Shown: positions 7,526 through 16,591 of the stretch, piece by piece
Numbering within the stretch: position 1 is the stretch's first letter
Layout of the letters: every line of letters begins with the position of its first letter
DNA from: Ruminococcus sp.
GTDB taxonomy: Bacteria > Bacillota > Clostridia > Oscillospirales > Acutalibacteraceae
Length of the DNA: 52,869 nt
Direction: 5' to 3'
Assembly: GCA_022510955.1 (NCBI GenBank)
Contig: JAFLSM010000001.1
Coordinates: 26,154 to 79,022, forward strand
Program-made: the position numbers and the translations under genes
Notes under the pieces: model-generated
Seen by the model: only the letters and a program-made list of their open reading frames with translations
The model's database searches: none
Told to the model about the DNA's origin: nothing

Positions 7526-8137
7526 TCAATCACCTCGGTTGCAGACAATTTTATAAAGTTTTTCTGTTTCAGTTTCTAAAAATTCTAAATCAGAATTATT
7601 TTCTATAATAAAATCTGAATTCTGCCTAAAGAAATCTTCATCATATTGTGCATTTATCCTGAGTTCCGCCGATTGCAAATCAATATTGTCACGAATGCAA
7701 ATCCTTTTTATTCTAACTTTTTTATCAGCAATAACACTGATGATAACATCACAAAACAAGTTTGCATTGCTTTCAAAAAGCTGGGGTGCATCATACAAAA
7801 CATACCTTGCACCATTCTGTACAGCCTTGTTTACCTGCTTTAAAAACTCATAAGTAACAAAAGGATGAACAATAGAATTCAGTTTTTCTGTTGCTTCTTT
7901 TGATGAAAAAGCTCTTTGTGCAAGTATAGGGCGAATTATTTCGCCGTTTTCATCAAGCACATCATCACCAAATAATGCGGCAATCGCCATAACACAAGGT
8001 GAATTTGCAATATAAATTTTTCGAACAAGGCTGTCAGCGTTTATAACACATATATTTCTTTTTAGGAAATATTCAGATACAGTGCTTTTTCCTGCACCGG
8101 TTTGCCCTGTCAATCCGATAATTTTAATCTTTTTCAA
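7526..8137 (-). CDS. coaE: Dephospho-CoA kinase
   Basis: P-loop GLTGQTGAGKST near the N-terminus, then INADSLVRKIY (substrate Asp), and YDAPQLFES; 203 residues, typical for CoaE. It phosphorylates dephospho-CoA at the ribose 3'-OH, the last step of CoA synthesis. I place the start at TTG 8137 (protein MKKIKIIG), seven bases after SD GAGGTG; a TTG at 8143 is too close to the SD. It overlaps the 3' end of the upstream ywlC gene. Confidence 0.92.
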   Translation of the reverse strand: MKKIKIIGLTGQTGAGKSTVSEYFLKRNICVINADSLVRKIYIANSPCVMAIAALFGDDVLDENGEIIRPILAQRAFSSKEATEKLNSIVHPFVTYEFLKQVNKAVQNGARYVLYDAPQLFESNANLFCDVIISVIADKKVRIKRICIRDNIDLQSAELRINAQYDEDFFRQNSDFIIENNSDLEFLETETEKLYKIVCNRGD

Positions 8138-9158
8138 GATCAATCACCTCAAAACCGGCAGCTCTTATTAGTCTGTTATAAACAGCAAGCCCAACACCTT
8201 TTATTGACGGAAGTCTTGAATATACTGTTTTTGCCACACCGTCATCATCAATTTTTCTAAGCATATCAAACAAATTCTGTGCGTGAGCCTTGTAGTCATT
8301 TCGTCTGCCTAAAGAATATGTACATACTTCAAGATGCTCAATATCTTCATCACAGCAAAGCGCTGCAACATCGTCGTCTGCCCTATTGTTTACATATTCA
8401 ATATACTCGCTATCACTGCAATTAAGAAGTATTACATTTGATTTTGGAGCATAATGCTTATATTTCATTCCCGGACTTGAGGCAACTGCACCGTCCTTTA
8501 GCTTGTGAACGACAGCATCATCAACATCAATCTTTCCAAGCACCGACGATAACTGCTCAACGGTAATTCCACCTGGTCTTAATACCCTCGGTACTTCCGT
8601 CGCAAGCGTAATTACAGTACTTTCAAGTCCAACATCACATACTCCTCCGTCAATCACTGCATCAATCTTACCATTTAAGTCATTTATAACATGGAGTGCA
8701 GTTGTCGGACTTGGAGAACCGGAAAGATTTGCAGACGGCGCTGCAAGCGGTACACCGGATGCCTTAATAACTCTTTGTGCTACAGGATGGCTTGGAAAGC
8801 GAATTGCAACAGTCGAAAGACCAGCTGAAACCTCATTTGGAATTATATTAGACTTTTTCATAATAATTGTAAGAGGTCCCGGCCAAAAGGCATCAGCAAG
8901 TTTATAAGCTTGCTTCGGAATCTCGCTTACAAGGTTATATTTTTCTATATCAGAAAAATCAGCAATATGGACAATCAGAGGATTATCCATAGGTCTGCCC
9001 TTTGCTTCAAAAATTTTAGCAACGGATTTTCCGTTTAGCGCATTAGCCGCCAATCCATAAACAGTTTCTGTCGGCAAGCCAACAAGACCTCCATTTTTAA
9101 GGATTTCTGCGGCTTTTTCAATATCCTGTTTATTTTCTTTTAACAATAGTGTATTCAA
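8124..9158 (-). CDS. ywlC: L-threonylcarbamoyladenylate synthase (Sua5/YwlC type)
   Basis: 344 residues, the long two-domain form: an N-terminal YrdC domain (GGLVGLPTETVYGLAAN, KGRPMDNPL, PSHPVAQ, APSANLSGSPSPT) followed by the Sua5 C-terminal domain (SSPGMKYKHYAP). It makes threonylcarbamoyl-AMP from Thr, bicarbonate and ATP for the t6A modification of tRNAs decoding ANN codons. The start is TTG 9158 behind CAGGTGA. Its 3' end overlaps coaE, forming a tight prfA-ywlC-coaE-SLT series. Confidence 0.93.
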   Translation of the reverse strand: MNTLLLKENKQDIEKAAEILKNGGLVGLPTETVYGLAANALNGKSVAKIFEAKGRPMDNPLIVHIADFSDIEKYNLVSEIPKQAYKLADAFWPGPLTIIMKKSNIIPNEVSAGLSTVAIRFPSHPVAQRVIKASGVPLAAPSANLSGSPSPTTALHVINDLNGKIDAVIDGGVCDVGLESTVITLATEVPRVLRPGGITVEQLSSVLGKIDVDDAVVHKLKDGAVASSPGMKYKHYAPKSNVILLNCSDSEYIEYVNNRADDDVAALCCDEDIEHLEVCTYSLGRRNDYKAHAQNLFDMLRKIDDDGVAKTVYSRLPSIKGVGLAVYNRLIRAAGFEVIDLEKD

Positions 9159-9226
9159 AAAAATTCACCTGAATTTCTAATACTATTACCTAATCAAATA
9201 GCTTTTGATTAGAATGAACATTGAAA

Positions 9227-10297
9227 TTATTGCATACTTTCTTTTAATTTTTCTGCTCTGTCAGCAGTCACAAGTGCATCAATAACCTCATCTAAATTAC
9301 CGTTTACAATATCCTCAAGCTTATAAAGAGTTAGACCGATTCTGTGGTCGGTAAGTCTGCCCTGCGGATAATTATATGTGCGAATACGCTCACTTCTGTC
9401 GCCTGTTCCGACCTGAGACTTTCTGTCAGCCGCAATCTCACTTGCCTGCTTATCCTGCTTTTCTTTCAACAATCGGCTTTTTAGAACTTTTAAAGCCTTG
9501 TCCTTATTCTTGTACTGACTACGCTCGTCCTGACATTCAACGACAGTACCTGTCGGAATATGAGTAATACGTATAGCAGAGCTTGTCTTGTTGATATGCT
9601 GACCTCCTGCACCGCTTGAACGGAAGGTGTCAATCTTCAAATCATTAGGGTCAATCTCAAGCTCAACATCCTCAGCCTCAGGTAATACTGCAACAGTAGT
9701 TGTAGAGGTATGAACTCTGCCCTGACTTTCAGTTTCAGGCACACGCTGAACTCGGTGAACACCACTTTCATACTTAAATCGGGAGTAAGCACCCTCACCC
9801 TCAATCATAAATGATATTTCTTTATATCCTCCAAGCTCGGTTTCACTTACATTAACAACCTCAATATTGTATCCTTTTTTCTCGGCATACATTGAGTACA
9901 TTCTGAAAAGCACGGCACTGAACAGAGCCGACTCTTCACCGCCTGCACCTCCCCTGATTTCAATAATAACATTACGCTCATCATTGGGGTCTTTTGGCAA
10001 AAGAAGAATTTTCAGCTCTTCGGACAGTTTTTCAATGCTATGTTTTGCATCGTCAAGCTCAGCCTGTGCAAGTTCACGCATTTCAGCATCAGAAGTTTCG
10101 CTTAAAATTTCAAGACTTTCCTCCTGAGTGGTAACTGCCTTTTTATATTCACGGTAGGTAAGCACGATTTCCTCAATCGACTTAATCTCTTTCATAATTT
10201 TTTGATATTCTTCAGGATTTGCAGCTATCTGAGGCTCATAAAGCCTTTGTGAAAGCTCAGAATATCTCTTGTCAAATATCTCAATCTTTTCAAACAT
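9227..10297 (-). CDS. prfA: Peptide chain release factor 1
   Basis: 356 residues, standard RF1 length. The peptidyl-hydrolysis motif is intact ([16 protein letters not shown]), as is the RF1-type recognition region around [13 protein letters not shown]. The N-terminal helical domain is complete. It recognises UAA and UAG stop codons. The ATG has SD CGGAG. It lies just downstream of the DUF951 gene with a six-base gap. Confidence 0.95.
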   Translation of the reverse strand: MFEKIEIFDKRYSELSQRLYEPQIAANPEEYQKIMKEIKSIEEIVLTYREYKKAVTTQEESLEILSETSDAEMRELAQAELDDAKHSIEKLSEELKILLLPKDPNDERNVIIEIRGGAGGEESALFSAVLFRMYSMYAEKKGYNIEVVNVSETELGGYKEISFMIEGEGAYSRFKYESGVHRVQRVPETESQGRVHTSTTTVAVLPEAEDVELEIDPNDLKIDTFRSSGAGGQHINKTSSAIRITHIPTGTVVECQDERSQYKNKDKALKVLKSRLLKEKQDKQASEIAADRKSQVGTGDRSERIRTYNYPQGRLTDHRIGLTLYKLEDIVNGNLDEVIDALVTADRAEKLKESMQ

Positions 10298-10303
10298 AAT
10301 TTG

Positions 10304-10483
10304 TTACTCCGTAATTATTTTTTTGATATTTTTCTCAATCTTATTGCGAGGCACCATAACCTCTCTGCCACACTTTTCACACTTTATTTTAAAATCCATT
10401 CCCACTCGAAGCACCAGAAAACTTTTGCCGCCGCAGGGATGTTGCTTTTTCATTTCAACACGAGTTCCCGACTGAATATTCAA
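10304..10483 (-). CDS. DUF951 small zinc-ribbon-like protein
   Basis: 59 residues from TTG 10483 (MNIQSGTRVEMKK), eight bases after SD AGGTGG; a longer GTG start would absorb the SD. The family pattern is clear: MKKQHPCGG, then LRVGMDF-IKCEKCGREVMVPR, with a Cys and a CxxC that may bind zinc. Function in the family is unknown. It is translationally close to prfA and sits directly behind the 263-residue gene. Confidence 0.82.
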   Translation of the reverse strand: MNIQSGTRVEMKKQHPCGGKSFLVLRVGMDFKIKCEKCGREVMVPRNKIEKNIKKIITE

Positions 10484-10495
10484 GTAAAGCACCAC

Positions 10496-11287
10496 CTATT
10501 CTACTATGATTTGGAATTGCTTATCAGCTTGTTCAGAAAAAATCTTAGGAGTAGATATTTGACTTTCCAGTCCAATAGTATCCCAAGTTGCTGCCCAAAT
10601 CAAATATGGTTTAAGTGGCAATGTATCTTTTACCTTAATATGACAACCATCACGAACAAGCAATCCATCATGAGCCATTTTCTTAGCATCAAAATACAAC
10701 CTTGCTCCGGTAATATATTCTGCGTTTGCGTCCATTATAATTTCTCCATGTTGCTTTGAATTAACAACAATTTCTCCGGTGATACCCCCACCAAACATTA
10801 TGTAATCGCTAAAATCCATTGGATCTCCGAGCTTTACTCCTATAGGTTGTTGTTCTTTTGGAATAACTTTTTCGGATTTAAGTCGGTTCCAACTCTTTAA
10901 CATTCCGTCATGCTTAATCAGTTCCCAACTGCTCATAGAAGTACTATGAACTAAAACAGACGGTTCATTCTCACGAAGAAACGGTTCATTATACCTGTGA
11001 CCGTCATAATATCTTTTTGCTGTTTCGAGATCCGCTTCAGACATTACCAAAACTGCATTTTTTCCATTGGCTTCGCTAAAACCAATAAAGTCGCAAACTG
11101 CCATCTGCCAATCTTCACATTTAACACTACTAACATTTATTGTGTAGGCACATCCGTTTTCCCTCCCACACATAAGGCGATAATCTTCACTGTCAGTAAG
11201 TATTAAAATCATCCACGAACCGTCATACTCACGCTCCGCAATCGAATTTATTCTATTGTCACTCAAATCATCAACTCGATAAATCAT
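10496..11287 (-). CDS. Uncharacterised protein with possible KptA/ADP-ribosyltransferase-like fold
   Basis: 263 residues, no signal or membrane segment. I do not recognise a named family. The middle part reads VHSTSMSSWELIKHDGML-SWNR, and later ARLYFDAKKMAHDGLLVRDG-HIKV and LPLKPYLIWA. That order (H-T near a short helix, DG, then a sheet with DAxKM and a final PxxYI) resembles RNA 2'-phosphotransferase (KptA/TRPT1) and related ADP-ribosyltransferase folds. This is inference from pattern only. It is the first gene of the minus-strand series leading to DUF951 and prfA. Confidence 0.55.
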   Translation of the reverse strand: MIYRVDDLSDNRINSIAEREYDGSWMILILTDSEDYRLMCGRENGCAYTINVSSVKCEDWQMAVCDFIGFSEANGKNAVLVMSEADLETAKRYYDGHRYNEPFLRENEPSVLVHSTSMSSWELIKHDGMLKSWNRLKSEKVIPKEQQPIGVKLGDPMDFSDYIMFGGGITGEIVVNSKQHGEIIMDANAEYITGARLYFDAKKMAHDGLLVRDGCHIKVKDTLPLKPYLIWAATWDTIGLESQISTPKIFSEQADKQFQIIVE

Positions 11288-11608
11288 CTTAACTCTATTC
11301 CTTAAAAAAGTTGATCGGCTATAATATAGGCTATAAACAAAAAACGCTATAAACTTATGAAACGAAAATCTTTTTTCTTGTCAAAGAGTCAATGTATAAC
11401 CGACAGTATAGTAATTTTATTATATTATATAACAAAACACTGTAAATATCAACCAATTATAAGCTACAACATTTATTCATTCAAATTAATGTCTAAGAAT
11501 ACATTTTTGAAACTTTATAATCTAATTCTTGCATTTTAAGTAATCATGTCAATATACTTAAATTTCATATACACGAAATAACAAAATTAAAAAATTGGAA
11601 TATTCCTA

Positions 11609-11637
11609 TTGACAAGTGAGTATTTTAGCTATATAAT
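11609..11637 (+). promoter_or_regulatory. Perfect sigma-A promoter of amt-glnB
   Basis: TTGACA 11609-11614, 17-base spacer, TATAAT 11632-11637. Expected start near 11644 gives a leader of about 165 bases. Confidence 0.88.
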
Positions 11638-11679
11638 TAGTACACGTAAGGCAAAACAAATTTAATATCATGGACAAAG

Positions 11680-11789
11680 AAGTTCACTTTTATTTATTTC
11701 AAATTGCAATTTATTCTTGCACATCATGCAATTCGAAATCAATATAAATAAAGGTGGACTTTATTTATTTGCTCATTTTTAAGAGCAAA
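11680..11789 (+). promoter_or_regulatory. Structured leader of the ammonium transporter operon
   Basis: An 18-base-pair stem (AAGTTCAC...TTTAT at 11680 with ATAAATAAAGGTGGACTT at 11744-11761) has two positions that pair only as G-U, so it is kept as RNA rather than as a DNA palindrome. An inner stem AATTGCA/TGCAATT lies at 11702-11733. A second hairpin TTTGCTC/GAGCAAA (11768-11789) ends just before the SD AGGAGGT. It may be a target of nitrogen-linked antitermination or translational control; no T-tract is visible. Confidence 0.6.
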
Positions 11790-11810
11790 AACTATTAGGA
11801 GGTAATTTTA

Positions 11811-13058
11811 ATGGAAGCAGGAAACATCGGATTCATACTCATTTGTGCGGCCTTTGTGTTCTTAATGACACCCGGTCTTGCAATGTTTTACGGAGGACTT
11901 GTTAGGAAGAAAAATGTCGTCAACACGATGATGACCTCTATCTTCATCATCGGCACGGGAATAGTGATGTGGGTGTTGTTTGGATATTCACTATCATTTG
12001 CACCGTCTTCAAACGGCATTATCGGCGACTTGAGCTGGCTTGGTCTTGAAAATGTCTCATTAACAGAGGGTTATAACAGTGACCACGCAATTCCAAATAT
12101 GGTTTTCAGCGCATTTCAGATGATGTTTGCGGTAATCACACCTGCACTTATCACAGGTGCCGTAGCAGGAAGAATGAAGTTTAAATCATTATTTGTGTTC
12201 ATCATTTTCTGGTCACTGATTGTTTATTATCCACTTGCTCATATGGTATGGGCAGACGGCGGTTTACTTGGCTTAAGTGAGGGTTGCCTCGGCGCTCTTG
12301 ACTTTGCAGGTGGCGATGTTGTTCACATCAGCTCAGGTGTTTCGGCATTGGTACTCTGTATTCTTCTTGGCAAACGTCGTGATTATGACCGTGCAATTTA
12401 CAGAATACATAACATTCCAACAGTTGTTCTCGGTGCGTCACTGCTTATGTTTGGTTGGTTTGGCTTTAATGCAGGCTCTGCACTTGAGGCAAACGGTCAG
12501 GCTGCACATGCATTTATGACAACAGGTGTTTCTGCAGCAGCTGCATTGCTGTCTTGGATGTTGTGTGATATAATTAAGAATAAGAAGCCTACACTTATCG
12601 GTGCATCTACAGGTTTGGTAGCAGGTCTTGTGGGCATTACACCGGGTGCCGGTTTTGTCCCGATGTGGGCAGCAGTTATTATCGGCTTAACAACAAGCCC
12701 TGTATGCTATTTTATGATTTCTTTTGGCAAAAGAAAGTTAGGATTTGACGACGCACTCGACGCATTCAGCTGTCACGGCACAGGCGGAATCTGGGGCGGT
12801 TTGCTCACAGGTATATTTGCAAGTGCAAGTGTTGGCGGTTATGACGGCGCAATCTTCGGCGACTGGGCACAATTCGGCGCACAGGTAATCGCAATAGGCG
12901 TTACAATCGTTATAGCTGTTGTGGGTACTCTTGTTTGCTACGGTATTACACGACTTATCACAGGCAAAATCAGAGTTGATGCAAAGGATGAAATGCTTGG
13001 TCTTGATGTTACACAGCATGGTGAGTCGGCATATCCATCATTTAACGGTCTTGAATAA
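11811..13058 (+). CDS. amt: Ammonium transporter
   Basis: 415 residues with about eleven hydrophobic segments. Amt signatures are present: MTPGLAMFYGGLVRKKN near the N-terminus, the DFAGGDVVHISSGVSAL block with the first pore His, and DDALDAFSCHGTGGIWGGLLTG with the second His. It is a trimeric inner-membrane channel for ammonia/ammonium uptake, blocked by PII when nitrogen is plentiful. glnB follows 27 bases downstream, the classic pair. SD AGGAGGT. Confidence 0.95.
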   Translation: MEAGNIGFILICAAFVFLMTPGLAMFYGGLVRKKNVVNTMMTSIFIIGTGIVMWVLFGYSLSFAPSSNGIIGDLSWLGLENVSLTEGYNSDHAIPNMVFSAFQMMFAVITPALITGAVAGRMKFKSLFVFIIFWSLIVYYPLAHMVWADGGLLGLSEGCLGALDFAGGDVVHISSGVSALVLCILLGKRRDYDRAIYRIHNIPTVVLGASLLMFGWFGFNAGSALEANGQAAHAFMTTGVSAAAALLSWMLCDIIKNKKPTLIGASTGLVAGLVGITPGAGFVPMWAAVIIGLTTSPVCYFMISFGKRKLGFDDALDAFSCHGTGGIWGGLLTGIFASASVGGYDGAIFGDWAQFGAQVIAIGVTIVIAVVGTLVCYGITRLITGKIRVDAKDEMLGLDVTQHGESAYPSFNGLE

Positions 13059-13085
13059 TTAATCGAATATACGGAGGATATTAAT

Positions 13086-13475
13086 ATGGCAGAAGAAAGC
13101 AAGGAAATTCAGCTTATCAAAATTGAAGCCGTTGTGCGTGACGAAATGTTTGTTGATGTAAAGAATGCACTCACAAGCATTGGTGTAAACGGTATTACAG
13201 CATATCAGGTTGTAGGCTGCGGCGTACAGAGAGGTATGTCTGAGTACATCAGAGGTCAGAAGGTTGATGTTCAGGTATTGCCTAAGATTAAGTTTGAGAT
13301 TGTTGTTTCTTCCGAAGAATGGGAGAGAAAAACAATAGAAGCAATTAAAAAGGCTGCCTTTACAGGCAATCCGGGCGACGGAAAAATATTTAGTTACTAC
13401 ATTAAGCAGGCTATTAAAATCCGTACAGGTGAAACAGGATATGATGCAATTCAGTCACCAAACTTTGACGACTGA
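13086..13475 (+). CDS. glnB: Nitrogen regulatory protein PII (GlnB/GlnK family)
   Basis: 129 residues. Typical PII features are KIEAVVRDE at the start, the T-loop region (CGVQRG...LPKIKFEIVV) and the GDGKIF B-loop. Aligned to GlnB, the uridylylated Tyr51 position is Val (RGQKVDVQVLPK), so classical uridylylation seems absent; signalling probably relies on ATP, ADP and 2-oxoglutarate binding alone. Placement directly after amt indicates control of that channel. Confidence 0.94.
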   Translation: MAEESKEIQLIKIEAVVRDEMFVDVKNALTSIGVNGITAYQVVGCGVQRGMSEYIRGQKVDVQVLPKIKFEIVVSSEEWERKTIEAIKKAAFTGNPGDGKIFSYYIKQAIKIRTGETGYDAIQSPNFDD

Positions 13476-13498
13476 TTGTGATATTAATCAAAAATTCA

Positions 13499-13534
13499 GG
13501 GTATGCAATTCATATGAATTGCATACCCTTTTTT
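13499..13534 (+). terminator. Intrinsic terminator of amt-glnB
   Basis: A 30-base perfect inverted repeat from GGGTATGCAATTC to its complement, then six T. It can also serve the converging rluB gene. Confidence 0.92.
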
Positions 13535-13558
13535 GATATCATTGTCTGAAAAAATCAA

Positions 13559-14305
13559 TTAAATCTTACTCTTGTCCAAAGGATTAGCAAGAAGATTTTT
13601 TATCTCTTTTTCTGTCAGATCACGCCAGTCACCAAGCTTGAGCATTCCCATTTTTACTCCGCCGATTTGAATACGCTTGAGTTTGGCAACCTCAAGGCCA
13701 ATAGCCTCGCACATTCTGCGGATTTCACGGTTTTTACCCTCATGCAATATCATTTCAAGCACCACTCTGCCCTCTTGCTCAGTAATTACCTTGACCTGAG
13801 CAGGAGCAGTCTTTGTGCCGTCATCCAATGTAACTCCTGTTTCAAGCTTGACAAGTTGGTCCTCATTAATTGAAGGACGAACAGTAACACGGTAGATTTT
13901 ATACACGCTATTTCTGGGGTGCATAACTTTATTTGCAAAATCACCGTCATTTGTAAAAATCAGCATACCCTCTGAGTCTTTATCAAGTCTGCCGATAGGA
14001 TATACTCGCTCTCCGACATCAGCAACAAGCTCCGCCACACATTTTCTGCCTCTTTCATCACTCATAGTAGTAATGAACCCACGGGGCTTGTTGAGCATAA
14101 TATATCGGTTGTTCGCCTTTTGCATTACAACTCTCTTACCTTTAACATAAACCTTATCGGCAGGTGTCACCTTGTCACCCAAAACGGCAGGTTTTCCGTT
14201 AACTCGTACACTGCCTTTTAAAATCATTTCCTCTGCCTTTCTGCGTGATGCAACACCGCACATTGACAGAAATTTTTGAAGTCTTATCGGTTCATTCTTA
14301 GCCAT
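13559..14305 (-). CDS. rluB: 23S rRNA pseudouridine synthase, RluB/RsuA family
   Basis: 248 residues. An S4 RNA-binding domain at 5-60 (LQKFLSMCGVASRRKAEEMI) precedes the catalytic domain with GRLDKDSEG (catalytic Asp) and GKNREIRRM. It converts a uridine to pseudouridine in ribosomal RNA, probably in the peptidyl-transferase region of 23S as for RluB. Overlaps the 3' end of the DacF gene by eight bases, as in the conserved dac-...-rluB gene order of Firmicutes. Confidence 0.92.
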   Translation of the reverse strand: MAKNEPIRLQKFLSMCGVASRRKAEEMILKGSVRVNGKPAVLGDKVTPADKVYVKGKRVVMQKANNRYIMLNKPRGFITTMSDERGRKCVAELVADVGERVYPIGRLDKDSEGMLIFTNDGDFANKVMHPRNSVYKIYRVTVRPSINEDQLVKLETGVTLDDGTKTAPAQVKVITEQEGRVVLEMILHEGKNREIRRMCEAIGLEVAKLKRIQIGGVKMGMLKLGDWRDLTEKEIKNLLANPLDKSKI

Positions 14306-15437
14306 ATGTAAACAATTCCTTTATCTTTTTAAAAATACTCTTATTTTCTATATAAGAATCAACTTTCTTTATTGCAACTAAATTGTTGCTTGCCAAAATC
14401 TCGCCATCAAGCGTATATTCAATCACTCCAACTACTTGATTTTCCTTGATTGGAGCATATAAAAAACTGTCGCAGTACACCTTACGAACAATTTTTTCCT
14501 TGTCAGATTCAGGCACAACAAGTTTTATATCGTTCTCACCCGAAACAGTTGTGTTATCGTCAGTGCCTCCCACACAAGGTATATCAACTATAAACTCTTT
14601 GTCATCGCTACTAAAGCACGCAAGATTTGAAAATCCATACTCATACAAATTGATATGGTCATTCCAATCATTGCGATCATTCAGTGTGACACAAACAAGA
14701 GTCAATCCATCCTTTTTTGCAGCCGACACAAGACATCTGCCCGCGGCTATTGTATATCCTGTTTTGCCGCCTATGCAATATTCATATAATGAAAGTAACT
14801 TATTATGATTTGCATAGGTATTCTTTTTGTCTTGTGGACTTATAAAATCTACGGTTGCCCTCTTTTGTGCTGTAAGCTCTGCAAAATCGTCATTCTCAAG
14901 TGCATAACTCATAAGCAATGCCAAATCATACGCTGTTGAATAGTGATTATCATCATCAAGTCCACTTGGAGTAACAAAGTGAGTATCTTTCATTCCAATC
15001 TGACTTGCTCGCTCGTTCATTTTGTCGGCAAATTTCTCCTTACTGCCTGCAACAGTAATTGCCGTAGCATTTGCGGCATCATTGCCCGACGCCATCATCA
15101 TACCTGCCGCTAAATCTTTTAGGGTTACAACTTCGCCCACTCCAAGATACATTGAACTGCCCTCTGCTATCATTTCTTTGGTAAACTTTACCTGTTTGTT
15201 TGCAGATGCAGTTTCCTCAAGAGCAATTAATGTTGTCATCAGCTTAGTTGTGCTTGCAGGCTTCATTTTTTTATGCTCATCCTTTGAGACAACAACCTTG
15301 CCGTTATCCGCACAATACAGCACATAGCTTTCTGCCGACACATTCGGAACCTCTGAATTATCAGAAGCCGCTGAAGTTATCGGCATTGCAGTTACAACAA
15401 TTATCACACAAAAAATTGACGATAGGAGTTTTTTCAT
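14298..15437 (-). CDS. D-alanyl-D-alanine carboxypeptidase (DacF/PBP5-like)
   Basis: 379 residues with a signal peptide (1-24). Penicillin-binding motifs are complete: STTKLM (SxxK), SGNDAAN (SxN) and KTGYT (KTG). A C-terminal beta domain and a final amphipathic stretch fit PBP5-type membrane attachment. It trims the terminal D-Ala of peptidoglycan stem peptides; next to ytfJ and scpAB a sporulation-stage role (DacF-like) is possible. Confidence 0.92.
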   Translation of the reverse strand: MKKLLSSIFCVIIVVTAMPITSAASDNSEVPNVSAESYVLYCADNGKVVVSKDEHKKMKPASTTKLMTTLIALEETASANKQVKFTKEMIAEGSSMYLGVGEVVTLKDLAAGMMMASGNDAANATAITVAGSKEKFADKMNERASQIGMKDTHFVTPSGLDDDNHYSTAYDLALLMSYALENDDFAELTAQKRATVDFISPQDKKNTYANHNKLLSLYEYCIGGKTGYTIAAGRCLVSAAKKDGLTLVCVTLNDRNDWNDHINLYEYGFSNLACFSSDDKEFIVDIPCVGGTDDNTTVSGENDIKLVVPESDKEKIVRKVYCDSFLYAPIKENQVVGVIEYTLDGEILASNNLVAIKKVDSYIENKSIFKKIKELFTYG

Positions 15438-15508
15438 AATATCACCCTGAATATTTTATGCGAATGGGTGATTCTTTATGATTACGACATAATTCTAATA
15501 TAGAATAA

Positions 15509-15934
15509 TTATATATCAATATCATCTTGAGTGATTTCAGAAAAATCATCTAAAATTTCTGCTTTTTTCTTATCCTTTTTGAAAACTCCCTTTACCTTGT
15601 CAATCATATCGGGAATCATACCAACAATTCGGTCAGATGCACCGTCAAATTTCTCAATAGGGATAAGCTTAACATTACCCTGATATACCGAAAGAAATGC
15701 AACAGGCTGAATTGTAACACCTGCACCTGATCCGCCGCCAAAACAGTCCTTATTCTCTTTCTTAGTAGGCAAGTCAGAGCCTCCGGATGCAAATCCGTAG
15801 CTTACCTTTGAAACAGGAATGATAAGTGTACCGTCAGGAGCGGTAATCGGCTCGCCAATGATAGTATTAACATCAATCATTTCCTTGATTTTGTTCATTG
15901 TCGTATCCATCAAATTTCCAATAGGATGATCCAT
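15509..15934 (-). CDS. ytfJ: Sporulation protein YtfJ (GerW family)
   Basis: 141 residues. Family hallmarks: HPIGNLMDTTM-KIKEMIDVNTIIGEPI at the start, then TLIIPVSKVSYGFASGGSD and a Gly-rich FGGGSGAGVTIQPVAFL. In Bacillus the protein (GerW) is needed for one germination response. It lies next to the DUF2953 gene, as ytfI-ytfJ do in Bacillus, with 24 bases between. SD AAAGGAG. Its presence supports a spore-forming lineage. Confidence 0.92.
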   Translation of the reverse strand: MDHPIGNLMDTTMNKIKEMIDVNTIIGEPITAPDGTLIIPVSKVSYGFASGGSDLPTKKENKDCFGGGSGAGVTIQPVAFLSVYQGNVKLIPIEKFDGASDRIVGMIPDMIDKVKGVFKKDKKKAEILDDFSEITQDDIDI

Positions 15935-15958
15935 AACAATTCTCCTTTATTATAATAA

Positions 15959-16573
15959 CTATCTGAATTCTTTAATTACATCAATAATTTCCTTACCATG
16001 ACCAAAAATCACCGCAAGTATCCAAATCACAAGAATTTTGACATCAAGGTCAAAATAATAGCTTGATTTTGCATTTTCATCAAAATTAGGTTTTATATCT
16101 ATGCCATACTTTTTACACTTTGCAGAGCGTACAATTATGCCCACAGCAGGATAGACTGCCGAGCAGTAATATCCATAATTTATAGCTGTTTTTGCAGCAT
16201 CATCTTCTGCAATCACAATACTAAGCATCATTCTTTTAATTATTATGTGCTTAAAAAAGTCTTTTAATACCCCGCAGGCAAGCTCTGAAACCTTTTTTAT
16301 CAGGTTGACAAGCCACGAAATGCCTTTTTCCTGAATAATATTTTTATTTTTTTCGGCTTCCTTAGGTTTTTCCTCTGTTTTTTCTTTACTTTTTCCTTTG
16401 CTTTTTTCTTTCTTCGGCTTTTTAGGTTTTGCAGGAATTAACCTTAATTTTACAAAACCGATATATAGTAAAAGTTCAAATTCTTTTTGATATTTCAGCC
16501 TTATCCTGATAGGGATTAAAAGAATCAGCAAAATTCCAAGTAAAATACCAAGTAAAATGTATAACCAGAGCAA
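15959..16573 (-). CDS. DUF2953 membrane protein (YtfI-like)
   Basis: About 204 residues from TTG 16573, which has SD GGGGGA at proper distance; a TTG at 16588 would absorb the SD. One hydrophobic N-terminal segment, IRLKYQKEF and LLLYIGFVKLRLIPAK, then a long Lys-rich linker, then a conserved domain that closes with a hydrophobic end. Family function is unknown but it is linked with ytfJ in Firmicutes. Called from the pattern and the neighbour. Confidence 0.78.
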   Translation of the reverse strand: MLWLYILLGILLGILLILLIPIRIRLKYQKEFELLLYIGFVKLRLIPAKPKKPKKEKSKGKSKEKTEEKPKEAEKNKNIIQEKGISWLVNLIKKVSELACGVLKDFFKHIIIKRMMLSIVIAEDDAAKTAINYGYYCSAVYPAVGIIVRSAKCKKYGIDIKPNFDENAKSSYYFDLDVKILVIWILAVIFGHGKEIIDVIKEFR

Positions 16574-16591
16574 AGGGCAATCCCCCAATAT

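Larger units (their letters stand above)
11288..11810. other. Intergenic region of 523 bases with the amt promoter and leader
   Basis: The left part (11288-11600) is AT-rich with no convincing gene; a 60-codon plus-strand frame at 11357 lacks an SD. The right part holds the amt promoter and two leader stem-loops, listed separately. Confidence 0.7.

Noticed and set aside
10301..10759. 152-codon plus-strand frame
   Set aside because: Antisense to DUF951 and the 263-residue gene, which have clear SD sites and family patterns.
11357..11539. 60-codon plus-strand frame before amt
   Set aside because: No SD, no recognisable motif, composition as in surrounding AT-rich DNA.
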